A DNA stretch of 64,000 nt from UTCHB3 sp964531325 (GCA_964531325.1 CAZHCW010000012.1:1-64000); one strand, 5' to 3'; positions 28,681 to 38,923 are shown, counted from the stretch's first letter. Program-made: numbers and translations. Notes: generated by a model from the letters alone, not told the origin.

Positions 28681-29928
28681 ATGAAAAAAGCGTTTGAAGT
28701 GGCAAAATGGGAATATTTACAAAAGGTGACGGCTAAAGAGTTTATAATCTCTATCGTCATCACTCCATTAATTTTTATTGCATTTTCGATTCTCCCGACA
28801 CTTTTGGCAGACAAGGATTCTGATGTTCCAAAAGCGATCACAATTCTCGATTCAACCGGGCAATATGAGGATGCTCTACGGGCCTCGCTTGAAAAAGTTA
28901 AATTGGAAGACGGACAACCGAGGTTTCTGATTCCAAAGAATGTTGTGCCCAAAGAGGGTGGTGTGATAGAAGCAAGAAAAAAACTTGATGATTCGGTGTT
29001 CAACAAAAGTATTCTTGAAGCATACATTTTCATTTACGAAAAAGCTGATTCAGGGCTTCAACTCGAATTCAGAAGCAAATCGATGGGTAACTTCAGGGAT
29101 ATTAGTATTATTGAGAGTAATTTTAACAGTATCCGACGGACCAGATTGCTTGAAAACAAACACATTGAACAAAGTTTGCTCGACTCTCTAACAGCTTCGG
29201 TAAACCTCAGATCGGTGAAGATCACGATGAAAGGGGAAGAGGATATAAATTTCCAAACTCAGTTTTTATCGACACTTGTATTGGTTATGGCATTATTTTT
29301 TATAATAATGTTCACGGGCGGTTCGCTTGTCAGGAGTCTGGTTGAGGAAAAATCAAACAGACTGATAGAGATTATCCTTTCGAGTTGTCGTCCTGATGAT
29401 TTGTTAATGGGGAAGGTGATGGGGCTGACGCTATTAGTTATGACCCAGTTGGGAATCTGGGGGTTGATAGCATTCACGGTTGCCGGTCCTGTGATTGCCA
29501 CTTCATCTGCGGTGCAAAACCTCCACATGGTGATACCATATTTCTTTTTGGCATTCCTGTTTTATGTTTCAATTTTTGTTGGAGTAGGTTCAATGGTGAA
29601 TACTGAGCAGGAGGCACAACAGATTACCGGATACCTCACCATGCTGGTGGTTTCTCCTGTTGTGATATTAATGCCGATAATTCAAAATCCTGACCAGAGT
29701 CTTGTAAAGATATTTGCATACATTCCTTTCACATCACCAATAGTGATGATAGCAAGAATGAATGTAGTTGAGGTTCCGATTTATGAACATTTGATTGCAA
29801 TGGGAATTTTATTGCTCAGTATCTTTGTTATCATTAAAATTTCAGTTAAGATTTTCCGGATAGGAATTTTATCATACGGCAAAGTACCATCATTCAAGGA
29901 ACTGCTTAATTGGATACGGTATGATTAA
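28681..29928 (+). CDS. ABC-2 type transporter permease (NatB-like)
   Basis: A 415-residue permease with one N-terminal membrane helix (FIISIVITPLIFIAFSILPTL), an extracytoplasmic domain of about 170 residues and a five- to six-helix C-terminal bundle. The conserved VEEKSNRLIEIILSS motif lies before the membrane domain. That matches the ABC2_membrane_3/NatB family. ATG 28681 is preceded by GGAGAG, 5-10 bases upstream, and gives the expected N-terminus (MKKAFEVAKWEYLQKV). It forms a two-gene operon with the ATPase. Confidence 0.92.
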   Translation: MKKAFEVAKWEYLQKVTAKEFIISIVITPLIFIAFSILPTLLADKDSDVPKAITILDSTGQYEDALRASLEKVKLEDGQPRFLIPKNVVPKEGGVIEARKKLDDSVFNKSILEAYIFIYEKADSGLQLEFRSKSMGNFRDISIIESNFNSIRRTRLLENKHIEQSLLDSLTASVNLRSVKITMKGEEDINFQTQFLSTLVLVMALFFIIMFTGGSLVRSLVEEKSNRLIEIILSSCRPDDLLMGKVMGLTLLVMTQLGIWGLIAFTVAGPVIATSSAVQNLHMVIPYFFLAFLFYVSIFVGVGSMVNTEQEAQQITGYLTMLVVSPVVILMPIIQNPDQSLVKIFAYIPFTSPIVMIARMNVVEVPIYEHLIAMGILLLSIFVIIKISVKIFRIGILSYGKVPSFKELLNWIRYD

Positions 29929-29999
29929 TTAAGACTGAAAAAGATAAAACTAAATTTGTTTAAAAAATTAGATAAACTTCATAAAATGGTAATTCAGGC

Positions 30000-30851
30000 T
30001 TGAATACATTAATTGAAGTGTTCTTAACGATTGTAGCAGGCGGAGCCATCTCCGCCTTGTTTTTTAAGTTTTATTCCTCATTTGATCGATATAAATTCAG
30101 GAATGAGCGCGAGTATATTATTCCCTCACTTCTTGGGGGTTTTGTTTCCATTCTGCTTACACTTGGAATACAATACGGTTTGTCGCAAATCTACGAAATT
30201 GCTTCGGTAATGTATTCCGGTCACACCCGTTCTATATATTTCTCCCCGTTAATTGAGGAGATAGCTAAAGGTTCTGCTACCATAGTTGCACTAAGGCTAT
30301 TAAAAAGTGAAGAATTGCTCGATTCTTTATTCATTGCTCTGGGGATAGGCCTGGGGTTTGCCTTCTTTGAAAATTTGCTTTACTCATCAATTAATATGGG
30401 TGGGGAACAGATGTTAAGGAGTATGGTGGAGAGAACAATAATTATTGCACCGATGCACAGTATTCAAAATCTTCTTTTTATTCTTCTCTTTTTATTCATC
30501 GGCAGGAAGGTAAATAATAAATTTTTGGTATTCATTTTGGCAGCACCGTTCCCGGCATTTTCACATTCCGTATGGAACTACATTGCTCTTGAGACGGGTG
30601 CAAATTTGATAAATCTGACTTTGATGATAATTATAAGCAGATCGATAATCTATGCAATCAGAGTTGAAAAGAATCGTTATATCGACAATCGTTTAAACGA
30701 ATTTACTTTGGAATCAAATTTTGTTTGCGAAGAAACAGGAGAGCAGTTGGTTCCACCCGATAGTACCACCAAGAATAAAATTTGTGAGCTGCAACGAGAA
30801 TCTTCAGGTTATATTTATTCAGCAGTATTTCATAAGTTAAAGAGAAGATAA
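30000..30851 (+). CDS. PrsW-family intramembrane metalloprotease-like protein
   Basis: A 283-residue polytopic protein with the PrsW motifs: LIEEIAKG (Glu86, Glu87, Lys90), GFAFFENLLY (Glu124, Asn125), PMHSIQN (His153) and a final FSHSVWNY (His189). PrsW enzymes cleave membrane anchors such as anti-sigma factors. About seven or eight helices are predicted by eye, followed by a soluble tail of about 60 residues. The start is TTG 30000. No anti-sigma or sigma factor gene is next to it, so the target is unknown. Confidence 0.75.
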   Translation: MNTLIEVFLTIVAGGAISALFFKFYSSFDRYKFRNEREYIIPSLLGGFVSILLTLGIQYGLSQIYEIASVMYSGHTRSIYFSPLIEEIAKGSATIVALRLLKSEELLDSLFIALGIGLGFAFFENLLYSSINMGGEQMLRSMVERTIIIAPMHSIQNLLFILLFLFIGRKVNNKFLVFILAAPFPAFSHSVWNYIALETGANLINLTLMIIISRSIIYAIRVEKNRYIDNRLNEFTLESNFVCEETGEQLVPPDSTTKNKICELQRESSGYIYSAVFHKLKRR

Positions 30852-31025
30852 CCCACCGAACAACAGTTTCCGTTTTATTACCAGACCTTAATAATTATCT
30901 AAATAAAACAACTCTATTCTATCACCCAATATTTTTGAATTTAATAAAGGTTATTTACTAAAATATGTTTAATTTTAGCAGTTAAATAAGATAATTCACC
31001 TGTGTTAAAATAGAAGATTACAAAT

Positions 31026-33083
31026 ATGAATGACAGTCTGCCTCATACGAATTCTCCCGGGCAATCCGGGCGGATGTTAAGAGACAATCTTATCACTACT
31101 TTTGTATATCTTTTAATTGCCAAATCAAGTCTTTTTCTTGCCCTGCCGGGCACTAATGCCAGTCCTGTTTGGCCACCTTCAGGGATCGCCCTTGCCTTTT
31201 TTTTGATGTATGGATATCGTATTTCTCCGGGAATAGCAGCGGGAGCATTTATTGCCAATGTTTGGACGATGCTTTCAGGTGACCTTTCAAATGGTTATCT
31301 TCTACCTGTTTTAGTCGGTGTTGCCACAGCGATTGGAAATACATTTGAAGCTGTTGCGGGTTATTGGCTACTCAAAAGGTATGTAATTCTATCTTCACTA
31401 TTCACACGGGTAAGAGGAGTTGTATGGTTTACGGTCATCGCTTTTATAATTTCATTAACAGGAGCGGTTACAGGTCCTACGGCATATTGTATGGCTGGTC
31501 TTGCGAAATGGGATATTTATCCGGACTTTTTCCTTACCTGGTGGTTGGGTGATGCTACCGGAATAATAATCTTTGCTCCGTTGGCCTACACACTTTTAAG
31601 TTTTACAACAGATAAGTTAGATCCGGGAAAAGTGGTTGAAACGGCTCTGATTTCCATTGGTTTGGCAATATTGTCACTCATTGTCTTCAGAAATGACCCA
31701 AACCATATCCTCTCATTGTTAATACCGTATATATTTTTCCCGTTAATAATTTGGATTGCACAAAAATTTAACTCGATGGCTGCTATAATCAGTATGGCCA
31801 TAGTATCAATCATCGCTGTTGACGGTACTGTTTATGGATATGGGCCTTTCGTGAAAAGTTCGCTTAACACATCACTACTGCTTTTGCAGGGATTTGTGAG
31901 TATTCTGGCTTTTACTTCGCTCTCTTTTTCGGCATCAACGAATGAGAAAAAATACCATGAAGACAAAGCAATCAAAAGTGCAAACGACCTTAAGGCAGTA
32001 TTTAGAGTTCTGCCAGACCTTTACTTTAAGTTTTCAAGGGAAGGAATAATTCTCGATTGTTACACGACAAATCCTACTTTTCACCTCGAAAATCCTGAAA
32101 ATCTTAAAAATCGACCTGTTTCGGCTTTGTTTTCTGAGGAAATTTTAGCTACTATTCGATCCTGGATTTTTAACGCCGACGAAAAGCAACAGATCAAGGA
32201 ATTTGAGTTCATCTCAAAAGTGACCGGACAGGATGTAAATCTTGAGGCCCGTTTATTTTATATGGTGGAGAGTGATGAGTTCATTGCCATCATCAGGGAT
32301 ATAAGTGAGAAGGTAAAAACAAGAGATGAAATAACAAAACTAAATGCCGAACTTGAAGCACGGGTGATAGAAAGGACACAAGAACTTGACTATAAAAACA
32401 AAGAACTTGAGGCATTTTCCTATTCAGTCTCACACGATCTGAGAGCCCCATTAAGACACATAAGCGGTTTTGTTGATTTACTGATTAGAAAGGAAAAAGT
32501 TAATCTCTCGGAAAAAGGGGAACATTATCTTGGAGCGATAGCTCTTTCAGCGAGACAAATGGGTGATTTGATTGATGATTTGTTACAATTCTCGAGAACA
32601 GGTAGAGCAGAAATGCGATCTACATTTATAGATATGAATGTAATAGTAAAGGATGTGGCAGAGTCGAGCACTAAAGGGTTAACGGATCGAAAAATCGAAT
32701 GGGAGATACAAGAGTTACCCGAGGTTTTTGTAGATCCACCCCTAATCCGGCAAGTTTGGGTTAATCTACTCAGTAATGCTGTAAAATTTTCCAAAAATGT
32801 TGAGCAGGCGATAATTAAAATTTCAACCAAAGAAGAGGATTCCGAGTTTATCTTCAGTGTTCAAGATAATGGAGCTGGATTTGACATGAGATATTCCCAA
32901 AAATTATTTGGTGTTTTTCAGAGGCTTCATCCAAAAGAAGAATTTGATGGAACAGGAATCGGGCTCGCAAATGTACATAGAATAATTAGCAGGCATGGGG
33001 GCAGGGTGTGGGCAGAAGCTGAGCCGGGTAAGGGTGCTACATTCTTTTTTACACTTCCTAAAAAATCAAAGGAATTGAAATGA
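31026..33083 (+). CDS. MASE1-domain sensor histidine kinase
   Basis: A 685-residue membrane kinase. About the first 300 residues form a MASE1-type multi-helix sensor (KSSLFLALPGTNASPVWPPSG is characteristic), followed by a PAS domain, a coiled coil, HisKA with His470 (SVSHDLRAPLRH) and HATPase (DGTGIGLANVHRI). The HisKA type is that found in phytochrome-like kinases paired with Rcp1-type regulators, and such a regulator follows with a 4-base overlap (ATGA). The MASE1 signal is not known. A PAS-containing hybrid kinase lies just downstream, so the three probably form one signalling unit. Confidence 0.9.
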   Translation: MNDSLPHTNSPGQSGRMLRDNLITTFVYLLIAKSSLFLALPGTNASPVWPPSGIALAFFLMYGYRISPGIAAGAFIANVWTMLSGDLSNGYLLPVLVGVATAIGNTFEAVAGYWLLKRYVILSSLFTRVRGVVWFTVIAFIISLTGAVTGPTAYCMAGLAKWDIYPDFFLTWWLGDATGIIIFAPLAYTLLSFTTDKLDPGKVVETALISIGLAILSLIVFRNDPNHILSLLIPYIFFPLIIWIAQKFNSMAAIISMAIVSIIAVDGTVYGYGPFVKSSLNTSLLLLQGFVSILAFTSLSFSASTNEKKYHEDKAIKSANDLKAVFRVLPDLYFKFSREGIILDCYTTNPTFHLENPENLKNRPVSALFSEEILATIRSWIFNADEKQQIKEFEFISKVTGQDVNLEARLFYMVESDEFIAIIRDISEKVKTRDEITKLNAELEARVIERTQELDYKNKELEAFSYSVSHDLRAPLRHISGFVDLLIRKEKVNLSEKGEHYLGAIALSARQMGDLIDDLLQFSRTGRAEMRSTFIDMNVIVKDVAESSTKGLTDRKIEWEIQELPEVFVDPPLIRQVWVNLLSNAVKFSKNVEQAIIKISTKEEDSEFIFSVQDNGAGFDMRYSQKLFGVFQRLHPKEEFDGTGIGLANVHRIISRHGGRVWAEAEPGKGATFFFTLPKKSKELK

Positions 33084-33523
33084 CGACATTTAAAACGATA
33101 TTATTGGCTGAAGACAATCCCATGGATGTGGAGTTGACTTTAGAGGCACTGAATGAGCACAATCTCGCTAACCAGGTAGTAGTTCTTGGTGACGGGGTTG
33201 AGGTGATGGAGTATCTAAATTTTGAAGGAAAATTCAAAGACAGAAATCCTGAACCGCCGGCAGTGTTACTTCTCGACATAAAGATGCCGAGGATGGATGG
33301 AATAGAGGTACTTCGGGCTCTGAGGGATGACCCAAGATTTAAGAAATTGCCAATAGTGATGTTAACTTCATCAAGAGAAGAACCGGACCTAAAAACATGT
33401 TATGAGCTGGGTGTGAATGCTTATGTTGTGAAGCCGGTTAACTTTTCAGAATTTATTGAAGCTGTTCGGCAGATAGGTATATTTTGGGGTATTCTCAACG
33501 AATTACCGATGAACCATATTTAA
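33080..33523 (+). CDS. Rcp1-like single-domain response regulator
   Basis: A 147-residue stand-alone receiver with the acidic pocket AEDNPMD near residue 10, phosphoacceptor Asp66 (LLLDIKMPRMDG), the switch Thr/Ser (MLTSS) and Lys in VKPVNFSEF. It has no output domain. The long loop between strands 2 and 3 (NFEGKFKDRNPEPP) is typical of Rcp1-like regulators that pair with phytochrome-type kinases. It overlaps the upstream kinase gene, which is its obvious partner. Confidence 0.92.
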   Translation: MTTFKTILLAEDNPMDVELTLEALNEHNLANQVVVLGDGVEVMEYLNFEGKFKDRNPEPPAVLLLDIKMPRMDGIEVLRALRDDPRFKKLPIVMLTSSREEPDLKTCYELGVNAYVVKPVNFSEFIEAVRQIGIFWGILNELPMNHI

Positions 33524-33532
33524 GGATTTATT

Positions 33533-35425
33533 ATGAGTGACCAGGAAACAAAACGGGTAAAAATCCTTCATCTTGAAGATAACCAATATGATTATGAATT
33601 AATTTCCAGATTAATCTCCGATGAGAGTTATGAGACCGCCATCAACTGGGTTACCTCAAGGGATGAATACCTCGATGCACTTCAAAATCCTGATTATGAT
33701 CTGGTGTTATGTGATTTTATGATTCCCGGTTACAATGCATTTGGGGCATTGGAGGATTTGTTTGTTAGAAATCCTCTTATTCCCTTTATATGTGTTTCCG
33801 GCTCCATTGGCGAGGAGACAGCAGTTGAACTTCTGATAGCGGGAGCAACTGATTACATCCTGAAAGACAGATTAGCCAGACTGCCTTCGGCAATAAAAAG
33901 AGCACTTGAGCTCGGTGAGGAAAAAAGATTAAGGAAATGGACTGAGGATCAACTTTCACAGAGTGAGGAGCAGTATAGAGAGCTCTACAATAATGCGGTA
34001 ATGGGTTTATACCGGACGAACCATAAAGGTGAAGTTTTGCTCGCCAACAACACACTTCTGAAAATGTTGGGCTATAACTCTGTTCAGGAATTGATGGCTA
34101 TTAATGTGGGAGAAAAAGGTTTTGAAAATTTTAATGAGCGAAAAATTTTCCTCGATCTAATTGAAAAAGAGGAGGAATTAAAAGGGCATACCTCAAAATG
34201 GGTGAGGAAAGATGGCAGTTATATCTATGTGAGGGAGAGTGCAAGACTGCGAAGAGATAAAGATGGTTCACCTCTGTATTACGACGGAATAGTTGAAGAT
34301 ATAACCGAAAAGAAAATTGCAGAAGATGCTCTAAAGGCAAGCCAGCAACTGTTCCACACCCTTGCACTAGTTTCCCCCGTTGGTATTTTCAGGACAGACC
34401 CCTCCGGCTACACCACTTATGTAAACCCTCGTTGGTCAGAACTTTCCGGCATTCCATTTGAAGAAGCACTCGGTTATGGGTGGCTGAGAGGCGTTCATCC
34501 TGATGACATAGATAGAATTCAAAACAATTGGCGTGAAACTTGTGATAAAAAAGTAGATTCTTTGGCGCATTATCGATTCATCAAGCCCGACGGGTCAGTC
34601 GTTTGGGTAATGGGAAATTCAGTTCCTGAGGTGGTTGATGGAGAAAACATCGGATATGTTGGCACAATAACCGACATCACTCAAATAAAATTGTTTGAGG
34701 AGAGTTTACTTGTTTCAAAGGAGAAAGCCGAACGGGCAAACAGCCTAAAGGATGCTTTCATCAATAATTTATCTCATGAGATAAGAACTCCCCTGAACGG
34801 AATAGTTGGGATGGCCGGCATTATTCAGGAAATTTTTGAAGAATCTGCTTCGCCGGAAGATCTTGGCTATTTTAATTCATTAGTAAGAAGCACCCAGCGG
34901 TTAATCAATACCGTTGAAATGTTGCTTTTGATGTCCCAACTACAAACAGGTGACCATAAGTGTAAGCCTGAACATATGAGTTTATCTTCGATTGTAGAGA
35001 GGGTGATTAACGACCTTAAAGAACCTGTTGAAGAAAAGAAACTTCAAGTTTCTGTCGTAAAGTCAACCGGAGACGACACTGTCTTTGTTGATCCTCATGA
35101 TGTTAAAAATATAGTCTTGTTTTTGACAGACAATGCAATTAAATATACTCGTGAAGGCGGGGTGGAGATTTCCGTTTTTAACGCTGAAGAGAATGTTATA
35201 TGTCTTTCGATCACAGATACAGGAATCGGGATTTCTGAGGACTATCTTCCTGAATTATTTGAGCCGTTTGTACAGCAGGAGATGGGATACAGCAGACCTT
35301 TTGAGGGGATGGGGCTGGGCTTACCAATTGTCAAAAAACTAATAGACGCAAATGGAGGCAAAATAGAAGTAAAATCCGCGTTGGGTCGTGGTACCACTTT
35401 TACACTTTGTTTCCAAAGAGAGTAA
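33533..35425 (+). CDS. REC-PAS-PAS hybrid histidine kinase
   Basis: A 630-residue soluble kinase. The N-terminal receiver has Asp61 (LVLCDFMIPGYN), then two PAS/PAC units (about 145-270 and 275-395), HisKA with His415 (NNLSHEIRTPLNGIVG) and HATPase (GMGLGLPIVKKLIDANGG). It has no membrane segment and probably receives phosphate from the upstream kinase/regulator pair while sensing a cytoplasmic signal. It lies 9 bases after the response regulator. Confidence 0.9.
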   Translation: MSDQETKRVKILHLEDNQYDYELISRLISDESYETAINWVTSRDEYLDALQNPDYDLVLCDFMIPGYNAFGALEDLFVRNPLIPFICVSGSIGEETAVELLIAGATDYILKDRLARLPSAIKRALELGEEKRLRKWTEDQLSQSEEQYRELYNNAVMGLYRTNHKGEVLLANNTLLKMLGYNSVQELMAINVGEKGFENFNERKIFLDLIEKEEELKGHTSKWVRKDGSYIYVRESARLRRDKDGSPLYYDGIVEDITEKKIAEDALKASQQLFHTLALVSPVGIFRTDPSGYTTYVNPRWSELSGIPFEEALGYGWLRGVHPDDIDRIQNNWRETCDKKVDSLAHYRFIKPDGSVVWVMGNSVPEVVDGENIGYVGTITDITQIKLFEESLLVSKEKAERANSLKDAFINNLSHEIRTPLNGIVGMAGIIQEIFEESASPEDLGYFNSLVRSTQRLINTVEMLLLMSQLQTGDHKCKPEHMSLSSIVERVINDLKEPVEEKKLQVSVVKSTGDDTVFVDPHDVKNIVLFLTDNAIKYTREGGVEISVFNAEENVICLSITDTGIGISEDYLPELFEPFVQQEMGYSRPFEGMGLGLPIVKKLIDANGGKIEVKSALGRGTTFTLCFQRE

Positions 35426-35500
35426 TCCCGGTTTTGCCGTATTGCTTAAAAATCCTTAACTTGCGTATTCCTTTATAAATATTCAAACGCACAAAATCAA

Positions 35501-36202
35501 ATGCCTCATCCAATTAATGTGCTCTTTTATGTTCCGGAACCGGTATTTAATCAATTTGAGGTTGGTCAATTCGCAGGATTTGACAAAAGCAGTTCTTCCT
35601 CTCTTTGGAAGAATTTATTAATAAACCAAATTGAAGTAATAAGTTCGTTAAAATCAGATTACAATATTTTCGCTCTTTTTCATCAATTTGATATAGGTGC
35701 TGCGGGGCTTGATGAACTACAGAGATTTGAGAGACTCGAGGTTCTGTTTTTTGAAGAGGGGCAGCAATCAGAATTTTTAAGGGAAATTACAGAAGAAACC
35801 AGAGGGAACCAGAAGCCCTTGTTGGTTGTTAATCCTTTGATGATGGGGTTAAATTCAAGAGACTACACAAATCTGATCAAACTTTTGGAATCAGAGGAGG
35901 AGATATCTACCACCATTAAGTCGTTAAATGGTTACATTTCTGCTATCGGGTTTAACTATTTTGAGCAAGGACAAACCCCCATTATCTCAAATCTAAATCA
36001 ACACTACAACAAACTTCTTCCCTTGGTTGTGGAACTGAATTCAAAACCCCTCCTTCAATCCGGGGGTATTGTTGTGAAAAACGCACACGATTTTAAGGAA
36101 TTATATCTTTTTCTTTCGAGTAAGGAGAGTTTACAAGCTTGCAGTTACGAAATGCACGACCGCTTTACCGAACTTTTTGTTGAGTATAAGGAATATTTAT
36201 AA
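35501..36202 (+). CDS. Protein of unknown function, possibly GT-A/DUF2064-like
   Basis: I do not recognise this 233-residue protein with confidence. It is soluble and has no signal peptide. The central part reads PLLVVNPLMMGLNSRDYTNL, then NGYISAIGFNYF. This loosely recalls DUF2064/CofC-like nucleotidyltransferases (GSDCPGL ... DGGYYLIGL), but the acidic metal-binding residues expected there are absent. It could be a degenerate member. It shares one base with nadD (TAATG), so it is translated with a run of metabolic genes. Confidence 0.6.
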   Translation: MPHPINVLFYVPEPVFNQFEVGQFAGFDKSSSSSLWKNLLINQIEVISSLKSDYNIFALFHQFDIGAAGLDELQRFERLEVLFFEEGQQSEFLREITEETRGNQKPLLVVNPLMMGLNSRDYTNLIKLLESEEEISTTIKSLNGYISAIGFNYFEQGQTPIISNLNQHYNKLLPLVVELNSKPLLQSGGIVVKNAHDFKELYLFLSSKESLQACSYEMHDRFTELFVEYKEYL

Positions 36203-36774
36203 TGGCTGTCGGTCTGTTTGGTGGGTCTTTCAATCCGATACATATTGGTCACCTTATTACATCCCGGAGGGTGATGGAAATAAGGAACCTCGAAAAGATT
36301 ATTCTGATGCCGTGCAATATTTCCCCCTTTAAGGTTGAAGCTTCAGACATTTTGGATGGTCATACGAGAATGAGGATGCTTGAGCTTGCGGTTGGCAAAA
36401 ATCCAAATTATGAGATCAACAATTTTGAGCTAAAAAAGGGGGGTGTATCATACACCTACAATACAATCAAACATCTAAAACAGTTGTATGATGACATCGA
36501 ATTAATAATTGGGTTCGATCAATTGGTCGAGTTCGACAAATGGTATAAAGCTGAGGAAATAATAAAAGAGGCGCAATTGGTTGTGTTAAAAAGAGAGATT
36601 GATACTCCGGAGGCAACAAATATTTTCTCAGAAAAAGCAGAGTTTGTTGATACTCCAACAATCGACATCAGTGGAACAGAAATCAGAAACAGGATAAGAG
36701 CAGGACTTTCAATAGAATATCTTGTCCCCAAAATAGTGGCAGATTATATTAAACAGGAAAAGCTTTATTTGTAA
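36202..36774 (+). CDS. nadD: Nicotinate-nucleotide adenylyltransferase
   Basis: This enzyme adenylates nicotinate mononucleotide in NAD biosynthesis. The 190-residue protein has the nucleotidyltransferase signature GGSFNPIHIGHL at its N-terminus and the C-terminal ISGTEIRNRI (ISxTxxR) motif; GFDQLVEFDKWYKAEEI is typical of NadD. It overlaps the genes on both sides by one base each, so three genes are translationally chained. Confidence 0.93.
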   Translation: MAVGLFGGSFNPIHIGHLITSRRVMEIRNLEKIILMPCNISPFKVEASDILDGHTRMRMLELAVGKNPNYEINNFELKKGGVSYTYNTIKHLKQLYDDIELIIGFDQLVEFDKWYKAEEIIKEAQLVVLKREIDTPEATNIFSEKAEFVDTPTIDISGTEIRNRIRAGLSIEYLVPKIVADYIKQEKLYL

Positions 36775-37739
36775 TGGCAAAAATTGATATACAAAAAGTC
36801 TTGGTAAAAGATAAAAGAAGTGTTGCTCGAGCGATTACCCACATCGAATCGGGTTATGATGGTGCAGTTGAGCTTTTGGAGGAGCTTCATAAATTTACCG
36901 GTAAAGCGTACAAAGTGGGTGTTACCGGGCCTCCGGGAGCCGGGAAGAGTACACTCACTCTTCAACTGATTAAGTGGTTCCACAAAGAGGGTAAAAGTGT
37001 TGCTGTTATCTGTGTTGATCCTACGAGCCCCTTCACCGGTGGTGCACTTTTGGGTGACAGAGTAAGGATGACAGAAGTCAGCAATCTGGATGGAGTTTTT
37101 ATCCGTAGTATGGCAACCAGAGGGAGTTTGGGAGGTTTGAGTGGTAAAGCTGTGGATGCCTCTGATATACTTGATGCAGCGGGTTATGATATTATTATCT
37201 ATGAGACTGTTGGTGTAGGTCAATCAGAACTTGACATTGCCAAAGCTGCGGATACTACAATCGTGGTGCTTGTTCCTGAATCGGGGGATACAGTTCAGGC
37301 GATGAAAGCAGGATTGATGGAGATTGCAGATTTTTATGTCGTTAACAAAGGTGATCGCCCGGGAGCCGAACAGGCAGTTGCAGCAATCAAAACGATGCTG
37401 CAATTCCGTGAACATGATGAACACACCTGGTGGCCTGCTGTGGTTAAAACTTCGGCACACGAAAACAAAGGGGTTGACGAAGTTGCCCTGGAGATATTAC
37501 GCCACAAAGAACACCTTGAGACAACAGGGAAATTGGAGATTAGAAGAAAAGAGAGAGAGAAGAACCGACTTGAAAGCATCGTTGAAGGAGCCATACTCAG
37601 CGAATTATGGTCATCGGGGGGAGCGGAACTATTGTACAGTTCAATTTCTGATGTAATGGGGAAACAAATATCTCCATTCAGACTGGCAGAGAAAATTGTA
37701 AATTCCTACAGGGAGTTTCTAAAGGAAAAGAATTTTTAA
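36774..37739 (+). CDS. meaB: MeaB/ArgK-family GTPase (methylmalonyl-CoA mutase chaperone)
   Basis: A 321-residue P-loop GTPase of the MeaB family, which protects and reloads adenosylcobalamin-dependent mutases such as methylmalonyl-CoA mutase. P-loop GPPGAGKST lies at residues 52-60, followed by VDPTSPFTGGALLGDRVRM and the ETVGVGQSE switch; VNKGDRPGAEQA supplies the base-recognition motif (NKxD). The mutase itself is not in the window. Downstream acyl-CoA dehydrogenase and carboxylase genes fit a branched-chain or odd-chain acyl-CoA route that ends in methylmalonyl-CoA. Confidence 0.92.
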   Translation: MAKIDIQKVLVKDKRSVARAITHIESGYDGAVELLEELHKFTGKAYKVGVTGPPGAGKSTLTLQLIKWFHKEGKSVAVICVDPTSPFTGGALLGDRVRMTEVSNLDGVFIRSMATRGSLGGLSGKAVDASDILDAAGYDIIIYETVGVGQSELDIAKAADTTIVVLVPESGDTVQAMKAGLMEIADFYVVNKGDRPGAEQAVAAIKTMLQFREHDEHTWWPAVVKTSAHENKGVDEVALEILRHKEHLETTGKLEIRRKEREKNRLESIVEGAILSELWSSGGAELLYSSISDVMGKQISPFRLAEKIVNSYREFLKEKNF

Positions 37740-37753
37740 TAACGGAGAGATTA

Positions 37754-38920
37754 ATGGATACAAATACGGAGTCAAATTTTTTATTGGAATTTACTGAGGA
37801 ACAGAGGTCAATACAGGAATCAGTAAGGGATTTTGCAGAGAAGAGGATGAAACCTTTAGTGATGGAGTATGACGAATCACAGGCATTTCCATTCGAAATC
37901 GTAAAAGAACTCGCTGAAATGGGGTGTATGGGGATACTTGTGCCCGAGAAATATCATGGATCGGGGCTTGGCTACACAGAGTATGCACTCATTGTAGAAG
38001 AACTTGCCAGAATTGATCCTTCAGTTGCGTTAACGGTTGCAGCACATAATGGACTTTGCACCAACCACATTCTGATGAACGGAAGTGATGCGCAAAAAGA
38101 GAAATATTTGCCAAAACTCGCTACAGGTGAAATGATTGGTGCGTGGGGCCTTACCGAACCGGTCTCAGGAAGTGATGCCGCATCGATGATTACCACTGCT
38201 GTTAAGGATGGAGATGAGTGGGTCATTAATGGTAGCAAAACTTTCATAACCCATGGAGGGGTTGGCCATGTTGCGGTAATTATGGCAGTAACTGACAAAT
38301 CAAAACATTCTAAAGGTATTTCTGCTTTTATTGTTGAAAAAGGGACACCCGGATTTATTGTAGGTAAAAAAGAGAACAAATTAGGGATGAGATCAAGTGA
38401 CACTTGTCAGTTGATGTTCGACAATTGCCGGATTCCTGCTGAAAATCTTATTGGAGTTGAGGGAGAGGGTTTTAAGCAGACGATGAAGATTCTGGAAGGT
38501 GGAAGAATTTCAATTGCTGCACTCAGTGTGGGGCTCGCCGAAGGCGCACTTTCTGAATCAATAAAATACTCGGGTGAGAGGAAACAATTTGGGAAACCAA
38601 TCAACTCCTTCCAGGGGATTCAATTTAAAATTGCTGACATGGCAACTGAGATTGAAGCAGCAAGATTGATGACATTTAAAGCGGCATCAATTAAAGATGC
38701 GGGCAAACCACTTGGAAACAGTGCAGCCATGGCAAAACTTTTTGCAAGTGAAGTTGCTGAAAGAGCTGCCAATCAGGCTGTTCAAATATTTGGTGGTTAT
38801 GGTTTTATCAAAGATTTCCCCGTCGAAAAATTCTATCGAGATGTTAAACTCCTGACCATCGGTGAAGGCACCTCGGAAGTTCAACGGATCGTAATTTCCA
38901 GAAATATGCTGAGTGAATAG
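37754..38920 (+). CDS. Acyl-CoA dehydrogenase
   Basis: A 388-residue flavoenzyme that desaturates an acyl-CoA. Visible motifs include GAWGLTEPVSGSDAASM (FAD/substrate binding), ERKQFGKPINSFQGIQFKIADM and the C-terminal YRDVKLLTIGEGTSEVQR. The Glu in GEGT is the catalytic base position of short- and medium-chain enzymes; isovaleryl-CoA dehydrogenases normally lack it there, so an SCAD-like substrate is favoured. It sits 14 bases after meaB and 3 before the carboxylase gene. Confidence 0.93.
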   Translation: MDTNTESNFLLEFTEEQRSIQESVRDFAEKRMKPLVMEYDESQAFPFEIVKELAEMGCMGILVPEKYHGSGLGYTEYALIVEELARIDPSVALTVAAHNGLCTNHILMNGSDAQKEKYLPKLATGEMIGAWGLTEPVSGSDAASMITTAVKDGDEWVINGSKTFITHGGVGHVAVIMAVTDKSKHSKGISAFIVEKGTPGFIVGKKENKLGMRSSDTCQLMFDNCRIPAENLIGVEGEGFKQTMKILEGGRISIAALSVGLAEGALSESIKYSGERKQFGKPINSFQGIQFKIADMATEIEAARLMTFKAASIKDAGKPLGNSAAMAKLFASEVAERAANQAVQIFGGYGFIKDFPVEKFYRDVKLLTIGEGTSEVQRIVISRNMLSE

Positions 38921-38923
38921 AAA

